In this document: positions 17,113-26,988 of the stretch, in pieces
Numbering within the stretch: position 1 is the first letter of the stretch
Layout: every line of letters starts with the position of its first letter
Source: Clostridia bacterium
GTDB lineage: Bacteria > Bacillota > Clostridia > Oscillospirales > CAG-272
DNA: 64,000 nt
NCBI GenBank assembly: GCA_017504605.1
Contig: JAFVQW010000054.1
Location: forward strand, 1-64,000
Reading direction: 5' to 3'
Notes under the pieces: model-generated
Told to the model about the DNA's origin: nothing
What the model saw: only the letters and a program-made list of their open reading frames with translations
Database searches by the model: none
Made by a program: the position numbers and the translations under genes

Positions 17113-20100
17113 TTAGGTTAAGGTCCAGGTAATCCATGCCGATGCAATAATATTTCCCGCGTTGTTGCCGAGAGCGCGAATTCTGAAGGTGTAGTTCTGT
17201 GCCTTCGTAATATCGAACTTTGCACTCGCGTTAAACTGTGCATCGTAAAGGTCAAAGGTGTAGTAGGCGTTCGAGGTCGTGAAGGTCTCGGTCGTGCCGT
17301 CGTCGTAGGTAACCTCAATCTCGTAGCCGTTCGTAGCGTTGTTTACCGCACCCCAGGAGAGTCTGCCCGCCTGAGTGAGCTTAACCGTCTGTGTTCCCAC
17401 CGAGCCGAGAAGGATTATGGACTTCGTATCGGTCGAGGGAGAGTTGATGTAGTAGACAAGGTTGCTATCAAATCTCGCGCCTACCGAAACAACGCTTATG
17501 CCGTAGGTGCCCGTCGCACTTGTCGCACACTCGTATCTGTTGCTTTCCTGTACCTCGGAGGTAGCGCCGCCGACGGTGAATACGAAGCCGTTAGCGTTCG
17601 GGTCGGTTGCGGTTGCATAGACCAGAATTTTCTCACCCGGAGCGTACTGCGTAGCCGAGTAGCTTACCTGGAAGGTGGGGCTCGAAATCTGAGCTACCTG
17701 CTGGTCGATGCGGTAGGGGGTCGAGTCTATCGCACTGTCGCTGACCGCGGTAACCGTTACCGAGTAGGTTGCGACTCTCGTGAAGACGTCAACGGGAGCG
17801 TAGCTGTAATAGGTAGAGCCGCCCGCCGCGGGTATCGTAGCAACGATGTCGCCGTTAACTCTGACAACGTATCTCTGTGCCTCGTCCACGCCGCGCCAGA
17901 AGTATACGCCCTGGTCTGCGTTTATCGAGACCTCGGGGGTCTCAAGCTTGGTAATGGTGATGCGGTCGGACTCGTCGGAGCTTATCGTGGTGCGGCCGTC
18001 GCCGATTGCCTTAACGGAGAAGGTGTAGGTGCCCGCGTCAAAGCCCGAGAGGTCAAACTCGGTGCCGACGTAAATGCCGGGGTATGCAAGACCCGAGCTC
18101 GTGTATATTTCGTATCCGGGGCTCGCGGTTACGTTCTGCGGTGCGTTCCAGATAAGAGCGCGGTTGTTGTGCGGGGTCTCGGGGAAGACGGGGGTCTGGA
18201 GCTTCGTCAGCGTGATAGCCGTCGACTTATCCGAGGAGAGACAGTATATCTGATCGTCCTCGTAGTAGGAGTCGGCAACCGCCATAACTCTTATCGACAC
18301 GCCGGTCTCGGTAACTTTGCCCGAGTCGTAGATGTTCTCTTCTTTGCTGAATTTAGTGGCCTCTTCCTCTCCGTTAAAGAAGAAGCTGTAGCCCGTAGCA
18401 CCTCTGACATCGTCGCACTCAATACGGCCCGCACTCTCACCCGAGGTAACGACGTGAAGGTCGGTGGGAGCGGCGAGCTTACGCACTCTCACGGGTGCGG
18501 AGAGCGGAGAGGCGAGGGTCGTCGAGCCGTCTCCTCTTGCACACACTCTTACGGTGTAGTCGCCGGGGGTGATGTTAATCTCGTTGAAGTCGAAGAGCTC
18601 GGTGCTCTTCTGTGCACCCGAGCCGATGCCGCTTACCTTATATCCTTGTGCGCCCTGCACCGATGCCCACGCGAGGACGGAGCCCTCTATCGAGAGGTCC
18701 TGTGGAGCCGAGAGAACGGTTATAATAAAGGTGTAGCTGTTTGCCGAGAGGGAGGAGAGCGTTACTACTCTGTTACCGCCCGTGAGGGTCTCCTTACCCG
18801 AGCCGATAGCCTGTGCGGCGTAGGTAATCTCCTGTCTTGTGGTGACGTTCGGGTCAACAATGTCGGAAATTTTGATTACGTTCGGGGTATTTCCCGAGGT
18901 GGTCTCGGCAATTACCGCGCCCTCCTTATATATTCTGTAGCCCATAGCCTTCGCATCTCTTACGAAGTTCGCGGTGAAGCCCGTGGAGATGTCGTCGGGG
19001 TTACTTACTATGAAGCTCTGAGTATCGGGAGAGGGGGGAGCGAGACGGATTACGGTAATGGGGTCGGAGGGTGCGGAGTCATAGAAGCCCGAGCCGCTCT
19101 CTGCAACCGCCTTAACCGAAATCTTATAGGTGCCCGACTCGATAAACGCATAGCCGAAGTTATCTCTGTCGGCGGAAACCTGCTGAGTCGTGGTGGTGCC
19201 GTCGGGGAGAACGAGAATAATCTCGTAGCCCGAAACGCCGGCCGACGAGGGCTCCCAGCGGAACGCGTTCATCTCCTCGCCGTCGAGGTTCATATTGTTG
19301 TTCCACGAGGTAGTGGGCGGAGCGAGAATATGTACGTTCTGCTCTACCGACCAGTCGGAGAAGTAGGTTACGTTCTTCTCGGCGGTGTTACCGACGGGCT
19401 TAACCTTTATAATATTGTCCTTGCCCGCGGGAATGCTCGCGAACACGGGCTCGCTAACAGATTTCTCAGTGCCGTTGATGGAAACCGCGTAGGAAACCGC
19501 GCCGTCAACCGCGTCCCAAAGAAGCTTACCGTTATCAACGACGAAGTTCGTCGCGGGTGCGAGGTAGACGTATCTGTGAGACTCGCTCTCCTTCGAGGAG
19601 AACACGCTCGTGCCGTTACCTATCGACTGAACCGAGAGGTCGAAGGACTGTCCGCCCGCATCGTAGAGGTAGAAGGACTGCGTCACGGGGTCGGAGTTAA
19701 TCTTCGAGCCGTTGATGAATATGTCGTAGCCCTCAGCCTGACCGAAGCCCGACCAGGAAATACGGGAGCCGTCGAACTTGATGTTCGAGGGGGGTGCAAG
19801 ATAGGTCTTCGTAACCGACTGGCTCCAATAGGAGTAGGTCGAGTTGTCGGTGCTCATCGCACGGACTCTTATGGTGTTGGACTTGCCGATATCGAAGCTG
19901 TTGTAGGAGCAGCTCGTGAGAAGCTCGCTCTTTCTTCCGTTTACCTCAACGAGATATGCGGATGCGCCCGCTACCGAGTCCCAGGACATTCTTCCCATCT
20001 CGTCGAAGCGGATAGAGGTAATGGTGTCAAGCTTCTTAAAGCTTCTCGACACGGTCTTACCCTCCTTGCCCCTGCTCGAAACGGGGGTAATGTCAATCGT

Positions 20101-20343
20101 AACCGAGGCTGCCTCGGAGCGATGTGCTATTGAGGTGGAGTATGCAACGTAGCTCGTGCCGTTGATTTTGACGTCGTATCTCTCGGTGTTCGAGGTCGAG
20201 CCCCAGGAGAGTGTCTCGCCGTCGTAGCTGATAGAGCCGGGGTCAAGCTTACCGGGCTTCGCCGCACAGCCGCTTGCTAAAAGGGTGACCGAAGCAAGTG
20301 TCAGCAAAAGAAGCGCGAGGGCTAAAATTCTTCTGACCTTCAT
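17113..20343 (-). CDS. Large lipoprotein with about twelve fibronectin-III-like repeats
   Basis: A 1076-residue exported lipoprotein: a signal peptide with lipobox LLASGC (Cys26) is followed only by repeats of about 80-95 residues. The units share the pattern W-x-x-V-x-G-A-x-x-Y-x-V-x-I-N-G and end near V-x-A-x-G-x-G (for example LSWGAVNNATNGYEIEV, LLWDAVDGAVSYAVSING). This resembles Fn3/bacterial surface beta-sandwich domains. No catalytic motif is visible. It probably acts as an extended surface or binding protein. It follows the 20413-22863 lipoprotein gene by 69 bp, probably in one operon. Confidence 0.82.
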   Translation of the reverse strand: MKVRRILALALLLLTLASVTLLASGCAAKPGKLDPGSISYDGETLSWGSTSNTERYDVKINGTSYVAYSTSIAHRSEAASVTIDITPVSSRGKEGKTVSRSFKKLDTITSIRFDEMGRMSWDSVAGASAYLVEVNGRKSELLTSCSYNSFDIGKSNTIRVRAMSTDNSTYSYWSQSVTKTYLAPPSNIKFDGSRISWSGFGQAEGYDIFINGSKINSDPVTQSFYLYDAGGQSFDLSVQSIGNGTSVFSSKESESHRYVYLAPATNFVVDNGKLLWDAVDGAVSYAVSINGTEKSVSEPVFASIPAGKDNIIKVKPVGNTAEKNVTYFSDWSVEQNVHILAPPTTSWNNNMNLDGEEMNAFRWEPSSAGVSGYEIILVLPDGTTTTQQVSADRDNFGYAFIESGTYKISVKAVAESGSGFYDSAPSDPITVIRLAPPSPDTQSFIVSNPDDISTGFTANFVRDAKAMGYRIYKEGAVIAETTSGNTPNVIKISDIVDPNVTTRQEITYAAQAIGSGKETLTGGNRVVTLSSLSANSYTFIITVLSAPQDLSIEGSVLAWASVQGAQGYKVSGIGSGAQKSTELFDFNEINITPGDYTVRVCARGDGSTTLASPLSAPVRVRKLAAPTDLHVVTSGESAGRIECDDVRGATGYSFFFNGEEEATKFSKEENIYDSGKVTETGVSIRVMAVADSYYEDDQIYCLSSDKSTAITLTKLQTPVFPETPHNNRALIWNAPQNVTASPGYEIYTSSGLAYPGIYVGTEFDLSGFDAGTYTFSVKAIGDGRTTISSDESDRITITKLETPEVSINADQGVYFWRGVDEAQRYVVRVNGDIVATIPAAGGSTYYSYAPVDVFTRVATYSVTVTAVSDSAIDSTPYRIDQQVAQISSPTFQVSYSATQYAPGEKILVYATATDPNANGFVFTVGGATSEVQESNRYECATSATGTYGISVVSVGARFDSNLVYYINSPSTDTKSIILLGSVGTQTVKLTQAGRLSWGAVNNATNGYEIEVTYDDGTTETFTTSNAYYTFDLYDAQFNASAKFDITKAQNYTFRIRALGNNAGNIIASAWITWTLT

Positions 20344-20381
20344 TGTCTTATTCTCCTTGAAAATATTTTTGTTTGTATGCA

Positions 20382-20397
20382 GCGCCCGCGCGGGCGC
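20382..20397. other. GC-only palindrome between the two lipoprotein genes
   Basis: GCGCCCGC/GCGGGCGC is a perfect 16 bp palindrome with no T-run on either side. It may cap or attenuate the transcript between the two genes. Confidence 0.4.
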
Positions 20398-20412
20398 CGT
20401 ATAAATGAAAGC

Positions 20413-22863
20413 TTAGTTGTTGTCTACGGTCCAGGATGCGTAGAGCGTGACCGAGGTTCCGCTAAGACCGCCGAGGAGTGCATCGAGCCTCGTCGTCGCG
20501 TCGCCGTTGGGGCGGATGCAGAGCTCTCCGCCGCCGCCCGCCTGAGTGCGCCAGCCCGTGAAGGCGAAGCCGTCTCTTACGGGAGTGCCGTTAATCTTCA
20601 CGCTGCCCGAGCCGTACTCGTAGGTTACCTGAAGCGTTGTCGAGCCGTCGGGGAAGGAGGCGCCCGTATCGGAAATTACGAGGTTTATCGTGTAAACCTT
20701 AGCCTCGAAGCGTGCCGTAAGGGTTATGTTACCCGTGACCTTCGTGTTCTCAAAGTCGTAGCGCACGTTTCCGTTATACCAGCCGACGAAATTATAACCC
20801 TTTCTCGTCGGAGCGGTGGGCTCGGTGATGTTCGTGCCGTGGCTGTAGGTTGCCGTCGTGGTCGTTATACCCTCGCCCGAGAAGGTTACCGTGTAGGTGT
20901 TCGGTATCCACTTAGCAAAGACGAAGACGTCAAGCTCGTAAATCGAGGGGTAATCGTAGCCGTTCAGTCTGTCGAAGGGCTTGAGCGATGCACCGCTCTC
21001 ATCGGTGAGAGCCTCGCTCGAGTAGGTGGTGTAGTAATACCAGCCGCCGAACTTGTAGCCTGTTCTCGTCGGAACGGGGAGAGTGAAGTGCTGGCCGTAG
21101 GAGACCTGCTTCTCATAGCTGCCCGAGAGCGTTCCGCCCACGGTGTCCATCTCGACGGTAAATTTCTTCGGCTCGAATTTAGCGTAAAGCGTAAGGTCGC
21201 CCGTCGTTCCCGGCTGAATATTCGAGATTATAGAGCCCGAGAGCGAGGGGTTATCGTACCAGCCGACGAATACGCGGAAGTCATCGGTCGGCGTGGGAAG
21301 ATTGTGGTATACGCCGTAGTTGTAGGTGAACGACATATATTCTCTCTCGCCGTCCATAAGCGTTACCGTGTACTGCGCCGTCTTGTACATAGCCGTGAAG
21401 AGCTCGCCGTTCATATCCGAGCTGACAGTCATCTCACCCTGATAGAAGCGCGTCAGCGTTTCGTTCGCCCACTTGTCAAACTGCTCACCGAGAGGCGCGG
21501 ACTCGGGAACGGGGAGAGTTATAAGCTCGCCGTCGTAGTATTCGTAGGTCTTAACAACGGAGCCCATAGCGTCGTCAAAGGAGATGGTGACCGCATCGCG
21601 GTAAACCGCGTAAAGCGTTATATCGTCGTCAATCACCGTCGTCTTATCGAGAGGATACTCGTCGTAGTTGTTGGTGCTGAAGCCCGCGAGCTTCTGCTCG
21701 CCGATGCGAGAGGGAATGTAGGAGGTAGCCTTCGGATACAGCTCCTCGAGGGTCGTGCCGGGCTCTACGAGAAGGGTAACGTATTTACTCGTTCCGTAAT
21801 CGCTGTAGTAGAGCGTAACCGTCTCGCGAATGTAGCTGTAATCGAGGTAGATTGACATCGTCTCCGAGCTGTTCCACCAGGAGCCGCCGTGGAAGCCGAG
21901 CTCTATGGGGTGGAAGACGTCGTACTCGTCGCTTATTCCGTAGCTGTCGCCGATTTTGATATTATAGTAGTTATCCTTAACGGCGCTTATCTGCTTGAAC
22001 ATCATATTATCAATCGCGGGAATGTTGGGAAGAACCTCTCTGAACGCCGCCTTAAGGCTCTCCTCAGCGTGAATCGTGGAAATAGTGGCTACGAGGTCCT
22101 TCTGAGTATACTGACCGTTCTCGGGATTGTAATATCTGTTATATATGTTTATCGTGAAGTTGATACCGGTGTAGGAATCTCTGTAGTAGGCGTATATCGT
22201 CGTGCCGCTGCCGGGGAAGATACCGTCGCCGTATCTCGTTCCGCCGCCGTTCGGCTCGCTGTAATAGCCCTCGAAGTACATACCGTCTACCGAGTCATAG
22301 GGGAGACTGTAGGTGTTGCTGTAAACCTTAAACTCCTCACGGTTGCCATAGTAGTCGACAATCCAAATCGAGTAGAGATAGTCGGGCTGATACTTCGGCG
22401 AGTCGGGGTCGTCCTTCGCATTACAGTAGGTTATGCAGTTAAGCCACCGTACCTGACGGAAGCCGTCGGCAGTCTCGTCGCAGGTGCAGCCAACGCCCGT
22501 GCCGCTCGTGCAGGCCGCCTCCCAGCAGGAGAGGTTAACGCCGCCGCAGTCGGTGTAGCAGTTACCGCACTCGGACTCACAGCCGTATTTGCCGAAGAGG
22601 CACTGATTTACGGCGCAGCCCGACGAGTATCCGCCGTCGTAGTTGTATTCGCCGCCGAAGCAGTCGAAGCAGACGTCGTCGCACTCAACGCTCACCTCCT
22701 CGCAGGACCTTCCGCAGTCCTCGTCAAACGCACCGCACCAGCAGGCGCAGAAGTCGAGAGGGATACAGCTCGTGAGCGTGAGCATAAGCATCACCGCCGA
22801 GGCGATAGAGAGGCATACGCCGAGCGTTTTTCGAAATAGGAAATCAAGAATTCTGTCTAACAT
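20413..22863 (-). CDS. Lipoprotein with Cys-rich head and InlB/Flg_new-type beta repeats
   Basis: An 816-residue exported protein. The signal segment ends in lipobox LTSC (Cys33). Residues 34-147 then hold 20 cysteines (39, 41, 43, 50, 54, 61, 65, 68, 83, 88, 95, 99, 102, 106, 113, 118, 126, 128, 143, 147). From about residue 230 to the end there are some seven repeats of the Listeria-Bacteroides InlB B-repeat type (for example GYNFVGWYNG, GYKFGGWYYY, LTARFEAK). Such repeats are seen in surface proteins that bind host or neighbour molecules. The Cys-rich head is not a family I recognise. It has its own promoter at 22922-22950. Confidence 0.82.
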   Translation of the reverse strand: MLDRILDFLFRKTLGVCLSIASAVMLMLTLTSCIPLDFCACWCGAFDEDCGRSCEEVSVECDDVCFDCFGGEYNYDGGYSSGCAVNQCLFGKYGCESECGNCYTDCGGVNLSCWEAACTSGTGVGCTCDETADGFRQVRWLNCITYCNAKDDPDSPKYQPDYLYSIWIVDYYGNREEFKVYSNTYSLPYDSVDGMYFEGYYSEPNGGGTRYGDGIFPGSGTTIYAYYRDSYTGINFTINIYNRYYNPENGQYTQKDLVATISTIHAEESLKAAFREVLPNIPAIDNMMFKQISAVKDNYYNIKIGDSYGISDEYDVFHPIELGFHGGSWWNSSETMSIYLDYSYIRETVTLYYSDYGTSKYVTLLVEPGTTLEELYPKATSYIPSRIGEQKLAGFSTNNYDEYPLDKTTVIDDDITLYAVYRDAVTISFDDAMGSVVKTYEYYDGELITLPVPESAPLGEQFDKWANETLTRFYQGEMTVSSDMNGELFTAMYKTAQYTVTLMDGEREYMSFTYNYGVYHNLPTPTDDFRVFVGWYDNPSLSGSIISNIQPGTTGDLTLYAKFEPKKFTVEMDTVGGTLSGSYEKQVSYGQHFTLPVPTRTGYKFGGWYYYTTYSSEALTDESGASLKPFDRLNGYDYPSIYELDVFVFAKWIPNTYTVTFSGEGITTTTATYSHGTNITEPTAPTRKGYNFVGWYNGNVRYDFENTKVTGNITLTARFEAKVYTINLVISDTGASFPDGSTTLQVTYEYGSGSVKINGTPVRDGFAFTGWRTQAGGGGELCIRPNGDATTRLDALLGGLSGTSVTLYASWTVDNN

Positions 22864-22921
22864 ATTTTCCTCTTAAATATTTAATAAACAAAATTAAATA
22901 AAATATTAATGCAATATAAAT

Positions 22922-22950
22922 ATTTTAGCATAAGAAAATATCAAAGTCAA
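22922..22950 (-). promoter_or_regulatory. Promoter of the lipoprotein operon
   Basis: Minus-strand TTGACT (22945-22950), 17 bp, TAAAAT (22922-22927), followed by an A/T-rich leader of about 60 nt and AAGAGGAAAA before the start at 22863. Confidence 0.8.
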
Positions 22951-22981
22951 CCGAAATACCGAATTTTTATAAAAAGGTATA

Positions 22982-23010
22982 TTGCGCTTTTTCCCGAACT
23001 CTGCTATAAT
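22982..23010 (+). promoter_or_regulatory. Promoter of ymdB-mnmG
   Basis: TTGCGC (22982-22987), 17 bp, TATAAT (23005-23010). The leader carries a GC-rich hairpin at about 23030-23047 (CGCGCCAC/GTGGCGCG) just before the GAAGGAA ribosome site of ymdB, which may lower its translation. Confidence 0.75.
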
Positions 23011-23065
23011 TACCTTAAAGCAAAAAAACGCGCGCCACGGTGGCGCGGTAGAAGGAATAAGAAAA

Positions 23066-23836
23066 ATGAAGATACTTGCAATAGGTGACGTGACGAGCCC
23101 CGCCGCGGCGGAGTACCTCTCCACCCGACTTTGGAGCTACAGGCGGGAGCGGGGAATAGACTTCTGTGTGGTGAACGCCGAGAACGCCGGCTTTATGACC
23201 GGGGCCTCGCCCGATATTGCGAAAATGCTTCTCGCGGGCGGCGCCGACTGCCTCACGGGCGGCAATCACACTATGAGGAACAGGAGCGTATATACCTTCC
23301 TTGACGACACGCGCGAGATGCTCCGCCCGATAAACTTCGGAGACTCGGCCCCGGGGCGCGGCTATACCGTGCTCGATGCGGGGGGCGTGCTCGTGCTCGT
23401 CATCTCGGCTATGGGGTGTATAGGCATTGAGCCGAGGCTGAATTCTCCGTTTGATTATATCGAGCGCGCGCTTAAGGACGCGGGTGAGTACGATATTGCC
23501 CTGCTCGACATACACGCCGAGGCGACGGGCGAGAAGCTCGCCATAGCCCACGCCTTCGACGGCAGAATACACTGTATTTTCGGCACGCATACCCACGTTC
23601 CCACCGCCGACGAGCAGATTTTGCCGCACGGGTCGGGTTATATATCCGACGTCGGTATGTGCGGTGAGTCGGGCGGTATTCTCGGTATGGAAATCGAGCG
23701 CACCGTGCTCCGTATGAAAACACAGCTGCCCTATCCCTTTATCGTAGCGCGGGGGCCCGTTGTGGCAAACGGCGTAATATTCACCCTCGATGACAAAACG
23801 CGCCGCGTAATTTCGGTCGAGCGCGTAAAATTGTAA
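23066..23836 (+). CDS. ymdB: YmdB-family metallophosphoesterase (TIGR00282)
   Basis: Binuclear-metal phosphoesterase; the B. subtilis homologue hydrolyses cyclic nucleotides and affects biofilm and motility decisions. The start MKILAIGDV at 23066 follows GAAGGAA; a longer frame from 22982 would begin inside the promoter. Motifs in order: GDV near the N-terminus, NAENAGF, GGNHTM, DIHAEATGEKLA, GTHTHVPTAD and a GYISDVGMCG ending. The 256 residues fit the family. It sits directly before mnmG (15 bp gap). Confidence 0.9.
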   Translation: MKILAIGDVTSPAAAEYLSTRLWSYRRERGIDFCVVNAENAGFMTGASPDIAKMLLAGGADCLTGGNHTMRNRSVYTFLDDTREMLRPINFGDSAPGRGYTVLDAGGVLVLVISAMGCIGIEPRLNSPFDYIERALKDAGEYDIALLDIHAEATGEKLAIAHAFDGRIHCIFGTHTHVPTADEQILPHGSGYISDVGMCGESGGILGMEIERTVLRMKTQLPYPFIVARGPVVANGVIFTLDDKTRRVISVERVKL

Positions 23837-23851
23837 ATAAAGGTTAGAAAA

Positions 23852-25729
23852 ATGACAGAAAAAAGAACCAAAATAGCCGTTATCGGCGCGGGTCACGCGG
23901 GAATAGAGGCGGCGCTCGCCTCGGCGAGAATGGGCGCTCCCACGGTGCTCTTTACCATGAGCCTCGATGCCGTGGCGAATATGCCCTGTAACCCCTCGGT
24001 CGGCGGCACGGCTAAGGGGCATCTGGTATTTGAGATAGATGCTCTCGGCGGAGAAATGGGCTATGCGGCCGACGCGGCAACGATACAGTCGCGCACGCTC
24101 AACCTCGGTAAGGGTGCCGCCGTGCACTCGAAGCGTGTTCAGGCCGACCGCGAGCTCTATAAGAAAAATATGAAAAGAACGCTTGAGACGACACCAAATC
24201 TCAGGCTCGTGCAGTCGGAGATTGTCGAGCTTCTGACCGAGTGTGACGGCGGGCGTGTAAGAGTATCGGGGGTTGTTACTCACCTTGGCGAAATCTGGCA
24301 CGCCGAGCGTGTTATCATCGCGGCAGGTACCTTCCTCGAGAGCCGCGTTTTCGTCGGGGAGCGAAGCTTCTCGGCGGGGCCCGACGGTATGCTCCCCGCG
24401 ACGGGGCTCTCGGCCTCGCTCCTCTCGCTCGGAATACCGCTCCGCCGCTTCAAGACGGGCACCCCCGTGCGAGTTTTGGCATCGAGTATAGATAAGAGCG
24501 TGCTCGAGGAGCAGACGGGCGAGGACTCTCCCGTGCCCTTCTCCGCGCGCAGTGAGGACGTTGGTGCCGCTGTTAACCGCGTGGCCTGCCATATAGTGTA
24601 CACGAATGCTGACACGCACAGGGTAATTCTCGACAATATAGAGCGCAGTGCTATGTATTCGGGCGGCATCACGGGCCAGGGACCCCGCTACTGTCCGTCT
24701 ATCGAGACGAAGCTCGTTAGGTTTTCGGGCAAGGAGAGGCATCAGCTATTTGTCGAGCCCTGCGGCCTCGACACCGAGGAGACCTATATTCAGGGCTTTT
24801 CAACCTCGCTCCCCGTGGATATTCAGCACGAGATGTTAAGAACGCTCCCGGGCTTTGAGGAGGCCGAGATTATGCGCTACGCCTACGCTATCGAGTACGA
24901 CTGTATAGACCCGACCGAGCTCCGACCCACCCTTGAATTCAAGCGTATCTCGGGGCTCTACGGCGCGGGTCAGTTTAACGGCACCTCGGGCTACGAGGAG
25001 GCGGCGGCACAGGGGCTCGTCGCGGGAATTAACGCGGCGCTCGCCTCCCTTGGGCGCGAGCCCTTGGTGCTCGGGCGCGAGAGCTCCTATATCGGTACGC
25101 TTATCGACGACCTCGTGACTAAGGGCACCGAGGAGCCCTACCGTATGATGACCTCGCGCAGTGAATACCGTCTTCTTCTCCGACAGGATAACGCTGATAT
25201 GCGACTTACGCCGATAGGCTACGGGGTCGGACTTATAGGCGAGGAGCGCTATCAGCGCTTCCTTGAAAAAAAAGCGGCGATAGAGCGCGAGATTTCGAGA
25301 ATAGAAAACAAGATTATACCGCCGAGCGAGACGGTGAATTCCTTTTTGTCCTCTCTCGGCTCGACCGAGATAAAGAGCGGCGTGCGCCTCTCGGAGCTAT
25401 TACGCCGACCCGAGCTCGATTACGAGCTCCTCGCACCCATTGACGGCGACAGACCCGCGCTACCCGCCGCCGTGAGGCGCAGTGCGGCGATAGCGATAAA
25501 GTACGAGGGCTACATCAAGCGGGAAATGGCAGAGGTGAGGCGCCACGCGGCGCTCGAGAGCCGTCGCTTGCCCGAGGATATAGATTACGGGAGCATCTCG
25601 GGCCTTCGCGCCGAGGCGCAGGAGAAGCTCGAGAAGATACGGCCGAGTAATATCGGTCAGGCCTCTCGTATAAGCGGTGTCAGCCCCGCCGATATCAGCG
25701 TGCTGTTGATATATCTCGCTTCAAGGTAA
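23852..25729 (+). CDS. mnmG: tRNA uridine-5-carboxymethylaminomethyl(34) synthesis enzyme MnmG
   Basis: With MnmE, modifies the wobble uridine of several tRNAs. The FAD Rossmann motif is at the start ([21 protein letters not shown]), followed by the family segments [30 protein letters not shown], and [23 protein letters not shown]. The C-terminal helical domain that contacts MnmE is present (REMAEVRR...[14 protein letters not shown]). The 625 residues match the family. The ribosome site (AAAGGTTAG) is weak. The usual neighbour mnmE is not in this window. Confidence 0.97.
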   Translation: MTEKRTKIAVIGAGHAGIEAALASARMGAPTVLFTMSLDAVANMPCNPSVGGTAKGHLVFEIDALGGEMGYAADAATIQSRTLNLGKGAAVHSKRVQADRELYKKNMKRTLETTPNLRLVQSEIVELLTECDGGRVRVSGVVTHLGEIWHAERVIIAAGTFLESRVFVGERSFSAGPDGMLPATGLSASLLSLGIPLRRFKTGTPVRVLASSIDKSVLEEQTGEDSPVPFSARSEDVGAAVNRVACHIVYTNADTHRVILDNIERSAMYSGGITGQGPRYCPSIETKLVRFSGKERHQLFVEPCGLDTEETYIQGFSTSLPVDIQHEMLRTLPGFEEAEIMRYAYAIEYDCIDPTELRPTLEFKRISGLYGAGQFNGTSGYEEAAAQGLVAGINAALASLGREPLVLGRESSYIGTLIDDLVTKGTEEPYRMMTSRSEYRLLLRQDNADMRLTPIGYGVGLIGEERYQRFLEKKAAIEREISRIENKIIPPSETVNSFLSSLGSTEIKSGVRLSELLRRPELDYELLAPIDGDRPALPAAVRRSAAIAIKYEGYIKREMAEVRRHAALESRRLPEDIDYGSISGLRAEAQEKLEKIRPSNIGQASRISGVSPADISVLLIYLASR

Positions 25730-25788
25730 AGCTATACGGGCTTTTAGCTTCAAAAGGACAAAAAAGAGAAAAATTTGTCTTACCTCCA

Positions 25789-25830
25789 AATACCGCTCCG
25801 CTTGACGGCGGAGCGGTATTATTATATAAT
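25789..25830 (+). promoter_or_regulatory. Promoter whose -35 box forms the loop of a perfect palindrome
   Basis: Arms TACCGCTCCGC (25791-25801) and GCGGAGCGGTA (25808-25818), extendable to 13 bp, enclose the hexamer TTGACG (25802-25807). Exactly 17 bp later comes TATAAT (25825-25830), 34 bp before the BNR gene. The element can act as an mRNA hairpin ending the mnmG transcript and as the promoter of the next gene. The palindrome may also be an operator. The dual role is inference. Confidence 0.7.
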
Positions 25831-25863
25831 TTAAGTGAAAACCGAGAAAAAAGAGGCTTTTGT

Positions 25864-26988
25864 ATGGTAATAAAGGAAAGAAAAACGGTATATTCGGGCG
25901 AGAACTGCCCCGCGCTTTCAAGCTGTGCGTTCCCCTCGATTACAACCCTGTCCGACGGACGAATTTTTGCCGCCTTCAAGGGGGCAAAGACGAAGGGGCC
26001 GTATAATAAAACCGACAGAGGTGTGGTTTGCATTTCCGAGGACGGCGGCGAGAGCTTCGGCGAGCCGCTCGAATTTTTCACACCGCCCGTCGTGGACGGT
26101 AAGCCAACCACGATACGCCTGATATATTTTGCCGAGGTAGCACCCGACAATCTTCTTGCGGTGTTTAATGCGGTAGATGCGACTATGGAGGAGCTTCCTT
26201 ATTACAACGAAGAGACCGAGGGCTTGAAGGATACCTATATTATGGTATCTCACTCGGCGGACGGCGGGGGGCACTGGTCTATGCCCGAGCGAGTACAGGT
26301 TGACTCCTTCCGCGATACGCCCCTGCCTCTCACGGGCGCCCCCATCATAACCGCCGACGGCAGAGTAGGCATACAGTTCGAGGTAAACAAGCCTTATTAC
26401 GAGCGTGAATATTGGGTTCACCACAGCGCAGTAGTATATTCCTCGGACGGAGGATATACCTGGGGTGACGAGGTCGTTATAACCGACTCACCTGAGATTT
26501 ATTATTGGGATCAGCGGCTGAGCACCCTCGACGACGGCAGAGTTGCCGACATCTTTTGGACCTTCGACCGCACGCGCGGCGATTATATAAATATACATCA
26601 GTGCTATAGCACCGACGGCGGACGCAGCTTCGGCGCTCTTACCGATACCGGTCTTGTCGGACAGCCGGGCAATATTATCTCGGGAGAGGGCGGAGAGCTC
26701 ATCACCGTGTATATCAATCGCGACAGCGTGCCCGTTATCAAGCTCGCGGTGAGCCGCGACGGCGGTGAAAGCTGGCAGGACGAGCTTACCGTGTTCGATT
26801 ACGGCGAGAATACCAAGGGGAAGAAAAACAGCGGAATGAACGATGTTTGGAGTGAAATGGCGGCGTTCTCCGTGGGACACCCGTTTATAAAGCGTATGCC
26901 AGACGAAAAGATATGGGTTTATTTCTACAGCGGCCCCTCTACTCACAGAACCGATTTTCATATAGTAAAGGTAGCTACGAAGGAATAA
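25864..26988 (+). CDS. Sialidase-like BNR/Asp-box repeat protein (cytoplasmic)
   Basis: A 374-residue six-bladed beta-propeller type protein. Five Asp-boxes of the S-x-D-G-G-x-x-W/F form are visible: SEDGGESF, SADGGGHW, SSDGGYTW, STDGGRSF and SRDGGESW. There is no signal peptide or membrane segment, so an intracellular glycan- or polysaccharide-fragment role is more likely than a secreted sialidase. The sialidase Arg triad cannot be confirmed from motifs alone. It has its own palindromic promoter and a strong terminator, so it is a single-gene unit, convergent with spoVM. Confidence 0.78.
   Translation: MVIKERKTVYSGENCPALSSCAFPSITTLSDGRIFAAFKGAKTKGPYNKTDRGVVCISEDGGESFGEPLEFFTPPVVDGKPTTIRLIYFAEVAPDNLLAVFNAVDATMEELPYYNEETEGLKDTYIMVSHSADGGGHWSMPERVQVDSFRDTPLPLTGAPIITADGRVGIQFEVNKPYYEREYWVHHSAVVYSSDGGYTWGDEVVITDSPEIYYWDQRLSTLDDGRVADIFWTFDRTRGDYINIHQCYSTDGGRSFGALTDTGLVGQPGNIISGEGGELITVYINRDSVPVIKLAVSRDGGESWQDELTVFDYGENTKGKKNSGMNDVWSEMAAFSVGHPFIKRMPDEKIWVYFYSGPSTHRTDFHIVKVATKE

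Noticed and set aside
18169..21855. Long plus-strand open frames opposite the two large lipoprotein genes
   Set aside because: Low-complexity Arg/Val/Gly-rich translations with no domain; antisense shadows of genes with signal peptides and repeats.
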